64,000 nt of DNA from an uncultured Bacteroidia bacterium (lineage in GTDB: Bacteria > Bacteroidota > Bacteroidia > Bacteroidales > UBA932): contig CADCJX010000009.1 in NCBI GenBank assembly GCA_902801885.1, positions 61,183 through 125,182 on the forward strand, read 5' to 3'. Below are positions 17,844-26,391 of the stretch, in pieces (within the stretch, counting starts at the first letter, position 1; each line of letters starts with the position of its first letter). Position numbers and translations under genes: made by a program. The notes below the pieces were generated by a model that did not search any database, was not told the origin of the DNA, and saw only the letters and a program-made list of their open reading frames with translations.

Positions 17844-19442
17844 CTATTTAAAATTGAACCTGATGTCAGCGGGAATCTTCTCAAGGCCCAGGTTCAAGCG
17901 ATCGGCATCGTAGTCGGAATTCAGCTTGGAATACTGGGCTTCAAATTGCCTGGCGAAGGTCTCGTCTCCGGTCGCCTGTGTCTTCAGTACGAGGGCAGTC
18001 AGTCCGGAAAGAGCAGCTTCCATATTCTTATAATCCAGATCATACTGTCCGGAAGCATTGCGCTTGAAAGCACCTGCCTCTTTCAGGTAATTGTAGATTA
18101 TGATGTTTGCACGACCCAGCGCCGTTCCCTCTCCAAATCGTTCGGAACGCACCAGGGAGGCGAAGAACGTAGCCAGGGCATCTTCTTTCGTGAAGAGGTG
18201 ATGGATGTCGAAGTGTTTCTGGAGGTTACAGACCATCAGGACTCCTGCGGCGTTTGCTTTCACCTCCTCAAGGGTGAGAGCTGCGCTGCCTAGGGCTTCT
18301 TCCACGCTGCCTTTGCCGTTGACGGTCTCCTTGACTCCCAATCCATGCGCCACTTCGCGGAAAACGATATTCCAGAAGAAGGCATCTGCAGAAAGGTGTT
18401 CTGCATCATCAGGCTTGAGCAGGATCCTGCCGGTTGGACCGACGATATGGTTGTACTTGATGTGGATAATGTTCTCCAACAGGATGGTACGAGTGCCGCG
18501 GTCACGCTGGACGTCACTGTCGAAAGGCAGGTTCAAGGCGATAACCTTCACGCCGGCATTGGCTTTTCCGGCATAGTAGAGGGCATCACAAGAGAAGATG
18601 TTGGAACCGGCTCCAGGCTGGAATGTCTTGTAGGCGGGATCGCCCGGGAGATCCTCCTGGAATTCCCCGATACGTGAAACATATTGCATCAACTCCTTGG
18701 TGTGAGTCTCATTCTTCAGGAGGACATAAGCCTCGTAAGAACGCTTGATCCCCATCAGCTGGTCATCCGTCACCTCGTTGGGACCGATAACCAGGTCCAT
18801 CTTGCTGTCTTCCATGTCAAGCCAGGCCAGGGAGCTCTCGTAGTAGTTGTCTGTCCTGAGGGCTTCCGCCTTGCTCAGCAGATAAGCAGCCACGCTGGGC
18901 TTTATCGTGATGTCGGCAGCTGCTTTCAGGTAATTGCCGATCTTGTCGATGTGATCCTTGTAGGCATCGTGGTACCAGACAGTCTCCAGGGAGCCGTCTG
19001 CTGCACGACGGATGAGGGTGTAAGGGCTGTTCTTGTCAGGGTTGTCCCAAGCATTGAACTCTTCCTTGGTCATATCAGCCGGGTAGAAACCAGCTCCCGG
19101 GAGACGGTCGGAATAGCCTTCCACGAAAGATTTCCCACTCGTACGATCCCAGGGACCATAGTTGATTTCAGCGAAGGTCTTCTGGACGGGATCTTTTATC
19201 CCATCCAGGAGAGTTTGCTTGTCGCCGAAATACTGCTCCCAGTAGATGGCATCCACTTCATCTGCGGCAAAGCGGTAGAGATTGAGTACTTCCTTCCCAT
19301 TGTCAGTGATACCTCTGAGGTCAGGAGCCTCGATGTCCACTACAGAATAATTTGCCACATCGCGGTCGAATGGTGATTTCGTTTCATGGCAGGAAACCAC
19401 TGCAATCAACACGGGGACAGCCAGAATCAGATTCTTATTCAT
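17844..19442 (-). CDS. M49 (DPP III)-like lipoprotein with damaged zinc motif, copy B
   Basis: 532-residue lipoprotein (lipobox AVVSC, Cys18). It is similar over its whole length to a Bacteroidetes family of M49-like zinc peptidases (INYGPWDR, SVWYHDAY-like segments, GLGVKETVNGKGS). In active relatives, as I recall them, the motif is HEVAHGLG followed by EEGKAD. Here it is REVAHGLG (362-369) and EEVKAN (392-397): the first zinc-binding His is Arg, while the catalytic Glu363, His366 and a Glu ligand remain. Loss of peptidase activity is expected. The frame is intact and full length, so a non-catalytic role such as binding peptide or ligand is plausible. It lies directly after the DASS transporter and is paralogous to copy A at 21002-22603. 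Confidence 0.75.
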   Translation of the reverse strand: MNKNLILAVPVLIAVVSCHETKSPFDRDVANYSVVDIEAPDLRGITDNGKEVLNLYRFAADEVDAIYWEQYFGDKQTLLDGIKDPVQKTFAEINYGPWDRTSGKSFVEGYSDRLPGAGFYPADMTKEEFNAWDNPDKNSPYTLIRRAADGSLETVWYHDAYKDHIDKIGNYLKAAADITIKPSVAAYLLSKAEALRTDNYYESSLAWLDMEDSKMDLVIGPNEVTDDQLMGIKRSYEAYVLLKNETHTKELMQYVSRIGEFQEDLPGDPAYKTFQPGAGSNIFSCDALYYAGKANAGVKVIALNLPFDSDVQRDRGTRTILLENIIHIKYNHIVGPTGRILLKPDDAEHLSADAFFWNIVFREVAHGLGVKETVNGKGSVEEALGSAALTLEEVKANAAGVLMVCNLQKHFDIHHLFTKEDALATFFASLVRSERFGEGTALGRANIIIYNYLKEAGAFKRNASGQYDLDYKNMEAALSGLTALVLKTQATGDETFARQFEAQYSKLNSDYDADRLNLGLEKIPADIRFNFK

Positions 19443-19464
19443 GATGAATATTTTCTTGTGAGTA

Positions 19465-20970
19465 TTAGACGATATTTAACGACCCTGCTGCGAAAAGCAC
19501 CAGGTATCCAAGCACCACGCTGATAAGGCCGATGAGGAGACCCATCCTAGCCATGTCCTTCTGCTGGATAAGGTTGGTTGCATAAGCCAGTGCGTTCGGA
19601 GGAGTGGAGATAGGCAGGATCATGGCGCTGCTGGACGCTATGGCGACTCCGATCAGTACGGTGGAGGTGCCGCCGACAGCCGAAAGCTTGTCACCCATGG
19701 CGGTACAGACTACAACCAGGATAGGCATGAGCAGCGCTGCAGTCGCAGAATGGGAGATCAGGTTGGAAAGTCCGTAACACAACAGGCCGGAAAGGATGAC
19801 GATCAGAAGGGGCGAGAAGTTGCCGAATGGAATTGCACGGACCACCAGGGCTGCAAGTCCGGAACCGTTCATGGCATAGCCCATGGCAAAACCTCCGGCA
19901 ACCATCCAGATGACCGACCAGTTGATTTCCTCAAGGTCGTATTTGCTGATGATACCTGCCAGGGCAAAGACCGCAAAGGGTATCAGGGCCACCGTGTAGG
20001 TGTTGATGCCGGTAACAGTGTCCATCATCCAGAGGAGGATGGTGACAACCATGGTAATGATTACGAGAGTGGTGTCCTTGCCCTTCTTCATCTCACCGTC
20101 AATCTTCAGTTCGATTGTCTTCTGGGTAAAGGGGAATACCTTCTTCAGCAACGTCCAGGCAATAAGGATCATGATAATTACCAGAGGTACCATGAACAGC
20201 ATCCACTGTCCGAAGCCGATTCCCAGGTTAAGGCCTTCGGGATCATTCAGGTACTTCAAGGCAATTGTATTCGGAGGCGTGCCGATAGGGGTGCCCATGC
20301 CACCAAGATTGGCAGCGATCGGGATGCTGAGTGCCATGGCTGTCCTTCCCTTCCCAGCCTCGGGGAGCTGCTTGAAAACAGGTGTGAGGAAAGTCAGCAT
20401 CATGGCGGTAGTGGCTGTGTTGCTGATAAACATCGAGAACAGGGCGGTCACCAGCATGAAGCCCAGAAGGATGTTCTCGCTCTTTTTTCCGAAAGGAGTG
20501 AGCAGCACACGGGCAAGGTGGACGTCCAGGCCGGTCTTCGTGGTAGCTATGGCGAGTACGAATCCTCCGATGAAGAGCATGACCACAGGGTCTGCGAAAC
20601 TGGCCATCACCTGCTTGTAGCTGAGGAGCTGCCCTGCAGAGTCAGGATTGCAGATCCATTTGATTCCTGAATCGGAGGTACAAAGCAGGAGGAAGACCAT
20701 GATGGACACCGAGGTCGCCCAGGCGGGGACCAATTCGAACACCCACATGAGGGTGGCGTAAACGAATATTGCTATGATCCTTTGCTGTACCTGGGTAAGA
20801 CCGTCAATCCCGAAGGATTCAGTCGGCAGGAACCAGAGGACCAGGACTATGATTGCGACGAAAATGAGGCCGAGGCTCTTTTTCTTTAATATCGAGGGGT
20901 CGAATCTATTGTGCTGACGCAATTTGTGCATCTGTTCAACCAGATTGAAACCAGTGAAATTCTTGAACAT
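19465..20970 (-). CDS. DASS/SLC13-family sodium-coupled anion transporter
   Basis: 501-residue inner-membrane transporter with about 11 hydrophobic segments. The first half has the signature SNT (183-185, in MFISNTATTAMM) and GTPPN; the second half has STPPNALAYATN but SHS (406-408) where family members usually carry a second SNT, which contributes to sodium and carboxylate binding. Family substrates are di- and tricarboxylates or sulfate. It is sandwiched between two M49-like lipoproteins with 22- and 31-base gaps, so the three are probably one operon and the lipoproteins may present the substrate to it. Confidence 0.85.
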   Translation of the reverse strand: MFKNFTGFNLVEQMHKLRQHNRFDPSILKKKSLGLIFVAIIVLVLWFLPTESFGIDGLTQVQQRIIAIFVYATLMWVFELVPAWATSVSIMVFLLLCTSDSGIKWICNPDSAGQLLSYKQVMASFADPVVMLFIGGFVLAIATTKTGLDVHLARVLLTPFGKKSENILLGFMLVTALFSMFISNTATTAMMLTFLTPVFKQLPEAGKGRTAMALSIPIAANLGGMGTPIGTPPNTIALKYLNDPEGLNLGIGFGQWMLFMVPLVIIMILIAWTLLKKVFPFTQKTIELKIDGEMKKGKDTTLVIITMVVTILLWMMDTVTGINTYTVALIPFAVFALAGIISKYDLEEINWSVIWMVAGGFAMGYAMNGSGLAALVVRAIPFGNFSPLLIVILSGLLCYGLSNLISHSATAALLMPILVVVCTAMGDKLSAVGGTSTVLIGVAIASSSAMILPISTPPNALAYATNLIQQKDMARMGLLIGLISVVLGYLVLFAAGSLNIV

Positions 20971-21001
20971 GGTGTAGTATATTTACGATAGCATTAATAG
21001 A

Positions 21002-22603
21002 TTATTCATAAGAAAAGCGGATATCGACAGGAATTCCGGCGCTTTCCAGGACCCGTTTGTCGGAAAGGCTTTCCGGACCGACGACTCCGTACTTGGTGAG
21101 CAAGGCATTGGCCCCTTCCACGTCACCATGGGCCTGGATTTCAAGGATCCTTGCCCCAAGGGTTTCAAGTGCCTTCCAGGTCTTGTCGTAGTCGATGCTG
21201 TAACGGCCCGATGGATTCCAGGTAATGGACTTGCTTTCAAGCAGGTAGTTGTAGACGATGATGTTTGCTATGCCGGTAGGGTCCGCTGCGCCGAAACGGG
21301 TTGAGCGGATGGTGTTGGTGACAAAGGTCGTAAGCACATCTTCTTTCTGGAAAAGGGCTGAAATATTGTAAGCTTCAGCTTCCTGAGCGCAAAGCCAGGT
21401 ACCAAGCACATTCGACTTTGCTTTTTCCATGGCCAGGGCCTCATTGCCGAGAGCCTCGGTAACGGTTCCCTTTCCATTCACTGTCTCTTTTACTCCCAGG
21501 CCTTTGGCAATCTCACGGAAGACGATGAGCCAATAGAAAGCACTTGCATCAACATGGGGCAGATAGGCTTCCTCAAGAAGGGCATTCCCTACAGGATGGA
21601 CCGTACGATTGAATTTTTCACGTATGACGTTGTCGAAGATGATGGTACGGGTTCCCAATTCCTCCTGGACCCTGGCATCATAAGGGAAATTGATACCGAT
21701 GACCTTGAATCCAGCATTGGTATAGCCGCTGCAATAGAGCACGTTACATGAGAAGATATCGGACTGGGCTCCCGGAACGAAACTGTGGTTGGCCGGATTG
21801 CCTGGCAACATTTCCTGCAGTTCTGGCATACGTGCAGACAAGGCGTTGAGTTCCTCCGTACGCTGGAGGTTTTTCAATAGTACATAAGCTCCGTATGAAG
21901 CCTTGGTTCCGTAAAGAGCGTCATCCACGGCTTCGATAGGGCCGAGAACAAGATCCATCTTGCTGTCGGTCATCTCCAGCCAGGCCTTGTTGCTATTGTA
22001 ATAATCATCCGTCTTGAGACCTTCTACCAACTCAAGGAGATAGTTGCGGACACTCTCCTTAATGGTAACATCTGCAGCACGCTTCAGGTATTCCTCTATC
22101 TTGCTGATGGTCTCTGCGTAGGCATCATGGTACCAGACGGACTTGAGACCGCCGTCAGATGTACGCTGGACCAAAGTATAAGGGCTGTTCTTGTCAGCAT
22201 CATTCCATGAGAGGAATTCCTCCGCGGTCATGTCTGCAGGATAGAAACAAGCTCCAGCCGGCTTGCTGCCGTAGCCCGGGAGGAAAGGCTTACCGTCGAT
22301 GCGGTCCCAAGGGCCGTAGTTGATTCCGGCGTAAAGTTTTTCGGAAGGATCCGAAAGAGATCCGAGGAAGGCTTCCCCGTCACCGAAATACTGCTGCCAG
22401 TAGATCTTGTCCACCTCGTCTGCAGCCATACGGTACAGTCTCAGGACTTCTTTTCCGTTGTCGGTAATGCCCGTAAGGTCTGGGGCAGGAATGGTCACCT
22501 GGGCATAATTCTCCACGAGCCTGCCAACGTCTGCCCTGTTCTGCGAACAAGACACTGCGACCATGGTCAGGAGTGACAATACAACAACTGTGATATTCTT
22601 CAT
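21002..22603 (-). CDS. M49 (DPP III)-like lipoprotein with lost zinc ligands, copy A
   Basis: 533-residue lipoprotein (lipobox AVSC, Cys19), clearly paralogous to copy B. The zinc motif is more degraded: REIAKGLG (363-370) in place of HExxHGLG and MEKAKSN (392-398) in place of the EEGKAD-type motif. Both His ligands and the Glu ligand are therefore replaced (Arg, Lys, Lys), while the Glu between them persists. Conserved family stretches such as YAGINYGPWDR and VKETVNGKGTV remain. It is first in the leftward operon, with a TAACTTTG element at 22627-22634 and the 72-bp tandem duplication upstream. Catalysis is very unlikely. Confidence 0.75.
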   Translation of the reverse strand: MKNITVVVLSLLTMVAVSCSQNRADVGRLVENYAQVTIPAPDLTGITDNGKEVLRLYRMAADEVDKIYWQQYFGDGEAFLGSLSDPSEKLYAGINYGPWDRIDGKPFLPGYGSKPAGACFYPADMTAEEFLSWNDADKNSPYTLVQRTSDGGLKSVWYHDAYAETISKIEEYLKRAADVTIKESVRNYLLELVEGLKTDDYYNSNKAWLEMTDSKMDLVLGPIEAVDDALYGTKASYGAYVLLKNLQRTEELNALSARMPELQEMLPGNPANHSFVPGAQSDIFSCNVLYCSGYTNAGFKVIGINFPYDARVQEELGTRTIIFDNVIREKFNRTVHPVGNALLEEAYLPHVDASAFYWLIVFREIAKGLGVKETVNGKGTVTEALGNEALAMEKAKSNVLGTWLCAQEAEAYNISALFQKEDVLTTFVTNTIRSTRFGAADPTGIANIIVYNYLLESKSITWNPSGRYSIDYDKTWKALETLGARILEIQAHGDVEGANALLTKYGVVGPESLSDKRVLESAGIPVDIRFSYE

Positions 22604-22626
22604 GACGAATGATTTATAAAAGTTTG

Positions 22627-22634
22627 CAAAGTTA
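22627..22634 (-). promoter_or_regulatory. -7 element (TAACTTTG) for the M49-like/DASS operon
   Basis: On the minus strand TAACTTTG matches TAnnTTTG, 23 bases before the ATG at 22603. The region where RNA polymerase would contact further upstream falls inside the first 72-bp repeat unit. Confidence 0.55.
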
Positions 22635-22635
22635 A

Positions 22636-22781
22636 TCGCTATATCGGTTTATCCTTATTGACAGATAAGGTTTATTTCTATAAAATTAATAGATTATTTC
22701 GATAAATTCGCTATATCGGTTTATCCTTATTGACAGATAAGGTTTATTTCTATAAAATTAATAGATTATTTCGATAAATTC
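22636..22781. repeat. perfect 72-bp tandem duplication in the divergent control region
   Basis: Units 22636-22707 and 22708-22779 are identical base for base, with two more matching bases after the second. Each unit contains the inverted repeat CCTTAT-tgacag-ATAAGG and GATAAA/TTTATC half-sites, suitable as a LysR-type operator. The duplication fills the space between the divergent promoters. Confidence 0.95.
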
Positions 22782-22784
22782 AAC

Positions 22785-22792
22785 TATATTTG
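22785..22792 (+). promoter_or_regulatory. -7 element (TATATTTG) for the LysR gene
   Basis: TATATTTG lies directly after the second repeat unit and 18 bases before the ATG at 22811. It overlaps an in-frame TTG at 22790, which argues against that TTG as a start. Confidence 0.55.
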
Positions 22793-22810
22793 AAAACGAT
22801 CGGCAATAAA

Positions 22811-23713
22811 ATGGAATTACGTCAATTGAAATACTTCGTGGAAGTAGCGCGTCTGGGGAGTTTCTCCATGGCTTCAAAGGCATTGTTCATAACCCAGAGT
22901 ACCATCTCCCAGCAGATTCAGAAACTGGAGGAGGAACTGGGGGTGGAACTTCTTTCGCGCGACACACGCCACGTGGTCCTGAGCGATTATGGGGAACAGT
23001 TCTATCCCTGCGCCGTCCAGGTCCTGGAAGAGGCCAGGGCCGGTGTCGAACGGATCCGGGATGTCAATGCATTGAAAATCGGCACGCTCAGCATCGGGGC
23101 AACATATTCATTCGGCCCGCTGCTCAAACGGACGGTTCAGGATTTTTACAAGCAGTTCCCCAACATACGGCTCAACCTGATCATCACTTCCAAAGAGGAA
23201 CTGCGGCAAAAACTGCTCGACCGGGAACTGGACCTGCTGCTCACCTACAAGTCGCCGCTCGGGGACGACCGCATCGAGTCCCACCTGCTCTTCCAGAGCC
23301 GTCTCTGCCTGATCGGTCGCATAGACGAATTGAAGGGGGTGGGTAAGGAGGTGTCCGTCAGGGACCTTGCAAGGTTCCCTTTGGCTTTGCCCTCCAGGGG
23401 CCTTCAGGCGCGGGACACCCTCGAAGACGTCCTTTTCGCCCAGAATGTCAACCTGGACATACGCCTGGAAATCAACAGTGTACGAACGCTGCTGGACTTG
23501 GTGGCGAACACTCCGCTGGTGACCATCCTATCAGAGGAATCCATCCAGCAGGTGCAGGGTTTCGAGGCAGTCCCGATCGCCCATCCGGACGGGCGCATGG
23601 ATGGCTGCTATCACTACTTGAAAGGTGCCTACCACAAGATGGCAGCCCAGAAGTTCATCGAACTCCTGAAAGAGAACAATTCATTCAACCAGGCCTTCTC
23701 TACGGTACTCTGA
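22811..23713 (+). CDS. LysR-family transcriptional regulator
   Basis: 300-residue LysR-type regulator: N-terminal winged HTH (MELRQLKYFVEVARLGSFSM, ITQSTISQQIQKLEEELG, residues 1-60), helical linker, then a periplasmic-binding-protein-like effector domain (about 88-295). It is divergent from the M49-like/DASS operon and probably controls it through the duplicated operator region. The ATG at 22811 is chosen because the family always begins with MELRQLxYF and the promoter element lies just upstream. The effector is unknown. Confidence 0.9.
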   Translation: MELRQLKYFVEVARLGSFSMASKALFITQSTISQQIQKLEEELGVELLSRDTRHVVLSDYGEQFYPCAVQVLEEARAGVERIRDVNALKIGTLSIGATYSFGPLLKRTVQDFYKQFPNIRLNLIITSKEELRQKLLDRELDLLLTYKSPLGDDRIESHLLFQSRLCLIGRIDELKGVGKEVSVRDLARFPLALPSRGLQARDTLEDVLFAQNVNLDIRLEINSVRTLLDLVANTPLVTILSEESIQQVQGFEAVPIAHPDGRMDGCYHYLKGAYHKMAAQKFIELLKENNSFNQAFSTVL

Positions 23714-23765
23714 GATAAGCCGGCGGGCGATTAAACGGCCAGGGGAATGCGTGTTTTCATCGGAA

Positions 23766-24518
23766 TCAGCGTTTTGTAGAAGCGACTACCCTCTCTGCAA
23801 CGCTGCGGAGGTAGGCGCAGCTGTCAGGATCGAGGCCGCAGTCGGAGGCTTCTCCATTGAACCTGCCACCGAATATCATCAGATAATTTACACAGGATTT
23901 GAGATAAGTCCCGAATGCGGACTGATGCTTCTTGTCCTTGGAAAAAAGATCTATGTCAGGTCGCTCTTCACGAGAAATCCGGAAGGCCTCCCCTATGGGA
24001 GAAACGGCGGTGTGAGCGGCTTTAGCCAGCATCCATGTGCCTTTCACCATTAGGCGGTTGAACTCGGCTTCCGTGCCGAATCCGCCGCAATTGCCGGCGG
24101 GATATGACCAGGTGCTTTCCAACCATATCCTTGCATCGGGAGAGTACTGACGCACCCGATCCACAAGCTCCACGGCATCTTTCTTCTGGAGCTTATGCTG
24201 CTTCGGATTCTGGGCGTAAAGTGCGTGGACCTGGCTCTGATTCTGCAGGAAGACGCAGTCATAAGGTTTGGTAAACTGCTCTATGGCACCGATAGTCTTC
24301 AAATCATTAAGATGACGGTTGAAGGTGTAGCCACCGACGTAAGCAGCAGTCATGTCAATATAATGACCTTGGCTGAGCGCTATTTCAGCAAGCTTCAGGT
24401 GTGAATCAAAATAGTAAGTGAAGGAATTACCGACACACAGCACCCTGGTGGTGTCCACCTGGGCATGCATGAAAAGCGCTGATAACGACAGCGCAATGAC
24501 GAGGATACTTTTTTTCAT
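23766..24518 (-). CDS. secreted SGNH/GDSL-type hydrolase (DUF4886-like)
   Basis: 250-residue secreted protein (signal peptide ending near MHAQ). RVLCVGNSFTYYFD gives the block I Ser in GNSFT, and DKKHQSAFGTYLKS near the C-terminus gives the block V His. SGNH hydrolases of this kind cleave esters, including acetyl groups on glycans. It stands alone on the minus strand with a TATATTTG element upstream, and converges with the LysR gene. The substrate is unknown. Confidence 0.75.
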   Translation of the reverse strand: MKKSILVIALSLSALFMHAQVDTTRVLCVGNSFTYYFDSHLKLAEIALSQGHYIDMTAAYVGGYTFNRHLNDLKTIGAIEQFTKPYDCVFLQNQSQVHALYAQNPKQHKLQKKDAVELVDRVRQYSPDARIWLESTWSYPAGNCGGFGTEAEFNRLMVKGTWMLAKAAHTAVSPIGEAFRISREERPDIDLFSKDKKHQSAFGTYLKSCVNYLMIFGGRFNGEASDCGLDPDSCAYLRSVAERVVASTKR

Positions 24519-24544
24519 CTCCTGAACATTATTGGATTCTTCTT

Positions 24545-24552
24545 CAAATATA
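24545..24552 (-). promoter_or_regulatory. -7 element (TATATTTG) for the SGNH hydrolase
   Basis: The minus-strand TATATTTG is 26 bases before the ATG at 24518. No clear -33 element. Confidence 0.5.
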
Positions 24553-24642
24553 ATGATTATCAGCTATTCGTCAATAATTTGATCATTTCCGGGACGCATT
24601 TGGGATAATTGTGTGTTTCTATGTTAGAAGTTAAGATCTGCG

Positions 24643-24650
24643 TATCTTTA
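24643..24650 (+). promoter_or_regulatory. weak -7-like element (TATCTTTA) before the ECF sigma gene
   Basis: TATCTTTA matches TAnnTTTG at all but the last base and lies 21 bases before the ATG at 24672. Nothing else is seen in the gap 24519-24671 apart from the opposite-strand element at 24545-24552. Confidence 0.3.
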
Positions 24651-24671
24651 TAAGTCCAGACCAAGACTTGA

Positions 24672-25232
24672 ATGTATAAGGAGATGGATGAGCAGTCACT
24701 TGCCAGGTACTGCTCACATAGAGACAGAATGGCGGAGGATGAACTGTATAAGAGATATGCAGTCAGGGTGAACTTGCTCTGCAGACGCTACGTTAAAGAT
24801 GAGGAAGAGGCCAAGGATCTGATGCTGGAAACGCTTATCCAGGCTCTTGACAAGATAGAGACTTATAACTATTCAGGGAAGGGCTCCTTGTACGCTTGGA
24901 TCCGCCGGATCGCTATCAACAAAGCCATCAACCAGATAAAACGGCAGCGGTGGAAGATGGTCCTCATGGACTTCCGGGAGCACGACAACATTCCGGAACC
25001 GACCGAAGAGGAGATGATCACGATCCCTAAGGAAAAACTTCGCGACTGGATTGCAGAGTTGCCGGATTTGAGGAGGACGGTCTTCAACCTCTACTGCATC
25101 GACGGGTACTCCCATAAGGAAATCGGAGAGATGCTGGGAATAAGTGAGACTGGGTCCAGCAGCATATTGGCAAAGGCAAGGAAGCAGCTGAAAGGAATGA
25201 TTAATGAATATCTGAAAGGACAGGAAAGATGA
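24672..25232 (+). CDS. ECF-type RNA polymerase sigma factor
   Basis: 186-residue sigma-70 family factor of the extracytoplasmic-function group. Region 2 covers about residues 25-95 (AKDLMLETLIQALDKIETY) and region 4 about 125-180 (LPDLRRTVFNLYCIDGYSHK, then EIGEMLGISETGSSSILAKA). Regions 1 and 3 are absent. Its TGA overlaps the ATG of the next gene (ATGA), so the two are translationally coupled, the usual layout for a sigma factor and its antagonist. Confidence 0.9.
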   Translation: MYKEMDEQSLARYCSHRDRMAEDELYKRYAVRVNLLCRRYVKDEEEAKDLMLETLIQALDKIETYNYSGKGSLYAWIRRIAINKAINQIKRQRWKMVLMDFREHDNIPEPTEEEMITIPKEKLRDWIAELPDLRRTVFNLYCIDGYSHKEIGEMLGISETGSSSILAKARKQLKGMINEYLKGQER

Positions 25233-26380
25233 AACAGTGGGAAGAAATAATAAAAGACAAGATGGAAGAGTTCGATGACACTCTCCCGGAGAGCGTCTTT
25301 GCGGAGTTCCGCGCCCGCCGGGACGGTGCTATCCATGTCCCAAAGCGTTCCCGGATGATCTGGGCGATTGTTCCTGCGGTTGCTGCCGGACTGGCAGCAG
25401 TCCTGCTCCTCCGTCCGTCTTCCGCTCCTGATGAGGGCATCCGGATTGTCCGGCAACCTGCCCCCCCTGTTGCACAGGCCGATATTCCTGCTGAGCCGCC
25501 AGTGGACGTTCCCAAAAAGGCTGTTGTCTCTGAGGCTGTTACCCCTCAGGCTTTTGTCTCTTCGTCTGCTACCCCGAAAGCAGTCGTTAATGATGCTGAA
25601 CCTGCAAAAGAACCGGTTGCGCAACTGGCAGAGCCAGCAGAACAAACAGCAGAACCGGAAGAACAACCGACTGAACGAACGGTGGGACCAATGGTGGAAC
25701 AATCTGAACCTGCAGCAGAGCGGCCCAAAATCAAGATCTCACCTGCTGGCGGGGCCATCACCGGAGGCGGCCTTCTTGCAGCTGTCTTATCATCTGCTTT
25801 AGGCAACACTGATCTCAGTACAGAAACTGACATCAACAAGGCTAGGGAACCTTATGACTATGCTACTTCCGCTGATCCTAAGGATATCGTTGCACCTAAA
25901 GACTTTCTCACCGGACCAATCAAGCATCATTCACCGATCAAAACAGGCCTGTCCGTCCGGATACCTGTTTCAGAAAGGCTGGTCATAACGACAGGACTCG
26001 AGTACAGCCTTTATCGTTCTTCTTTCACATTTTCTCAATCCGGAGAGAATAAGCAATCCGTCCACTATCTCGGGATTCCCGTGCGGCTTGACTGGACTTT
26101 CGTTTCACGCCGGTGGTTTGATGTCTACCTCGGCGGCGGCCTTGCCGGAGATTACTGCCTGGGAGCTACCTTCGCTGGGAGAAAGATCAGAAGTGACGGC
26201 TTTGGGCTCTCCGTTTTAGGGGCTGCAGGAGCACAGGTGAATCTCAATGAAAGAATCGGCATCTATATCGAACCCGAGGTCAGTTGGGATGCACTGCCCG
26301 GGAGAAGTGTTCTTCAAACCTACCGAAGCGAGAACCCCTTCATGTTTTCATTGGCTACAGGCTTAAGGATTAATTTATAA
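25229..26380 (+). CDS. putative anti-sigma / outer-membrane beta-barrel chimera
   Basis: 383 residues with an unusual order: a short cytoplasmic head (1-42, MKQWEEIIKDKMEEFDDTLP), one membrane helix (43-62), a long Pro/Glu/Ala-rich linker (63-165), a second Gly/Ala-rich hydrophobic stretch (about 174-193), and a C-terminal beta-barrel-like domain (215-383; TGLSVRIPVSERLVITTGLE, YLGIPVRLDW, FMFSLATGLRINL). The barrel resembles PorT/OMP beta-barrel-2 proteins. Overlap with the ECF sigma gene suggests the head holds the sigma factor at the inner membrane while the linker crosses the periplasm. That role is inference. Confidence 0.65.
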   Translation: MKQWEEIIKDKMEEFDDTLPESVFAEFRARRDGAIHVPKRSRMIWAIVPAVAAGLAAVLLLRPSSAPDEGIRIVRQPAPPVAQADIPAEPPVDVPKKAVVSEAVTPQAFVSSSATPKAVVNDAEPAKEPVAQLAEPAEQTAEPEEQPTERTVGPMVEQSEPAAERPKIKISPAGGAITGGGLLAAVLSSALGNTDLSTETDINKAREPYDYATSADPKDIVAPKDFLTGPIKHHSPIKTGLSVRIPVSERLVITTGLEYSLYRSSFTFSQSGENKQSVHYLGIPVRLDWTFVSRRWFDVYLGGGLAGDYCLGATFAGRKIRSDGFGLSVLGAAGAQVNLNERIGIYIEPEVSWDALPGRSVLQTYRSENPFMFSLATGLRINL

Positions 26381-26391
26381 ATTTGAACAAT

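Noticed and set aside
19750-20670. 306-codon open frame on the + strand opposite the DASS transporter
   Set aside because: His/Gly/Asp-rich translation without domain features; mirror of a multi-span membrane protein.
17844-22603. Loss of zinc ligands as sequencing error
   Set aside because: The same His-to-Arg change is in two paralogues at independent loci, with different codons (CGC and CGT), and further ligands differ in copy A.
22790-22810. TTG start of the LysR gene
   Set aside because: It lies within the -7 element; LysR proteins start at the MELRQLKYF segment, the ATG at 22811.
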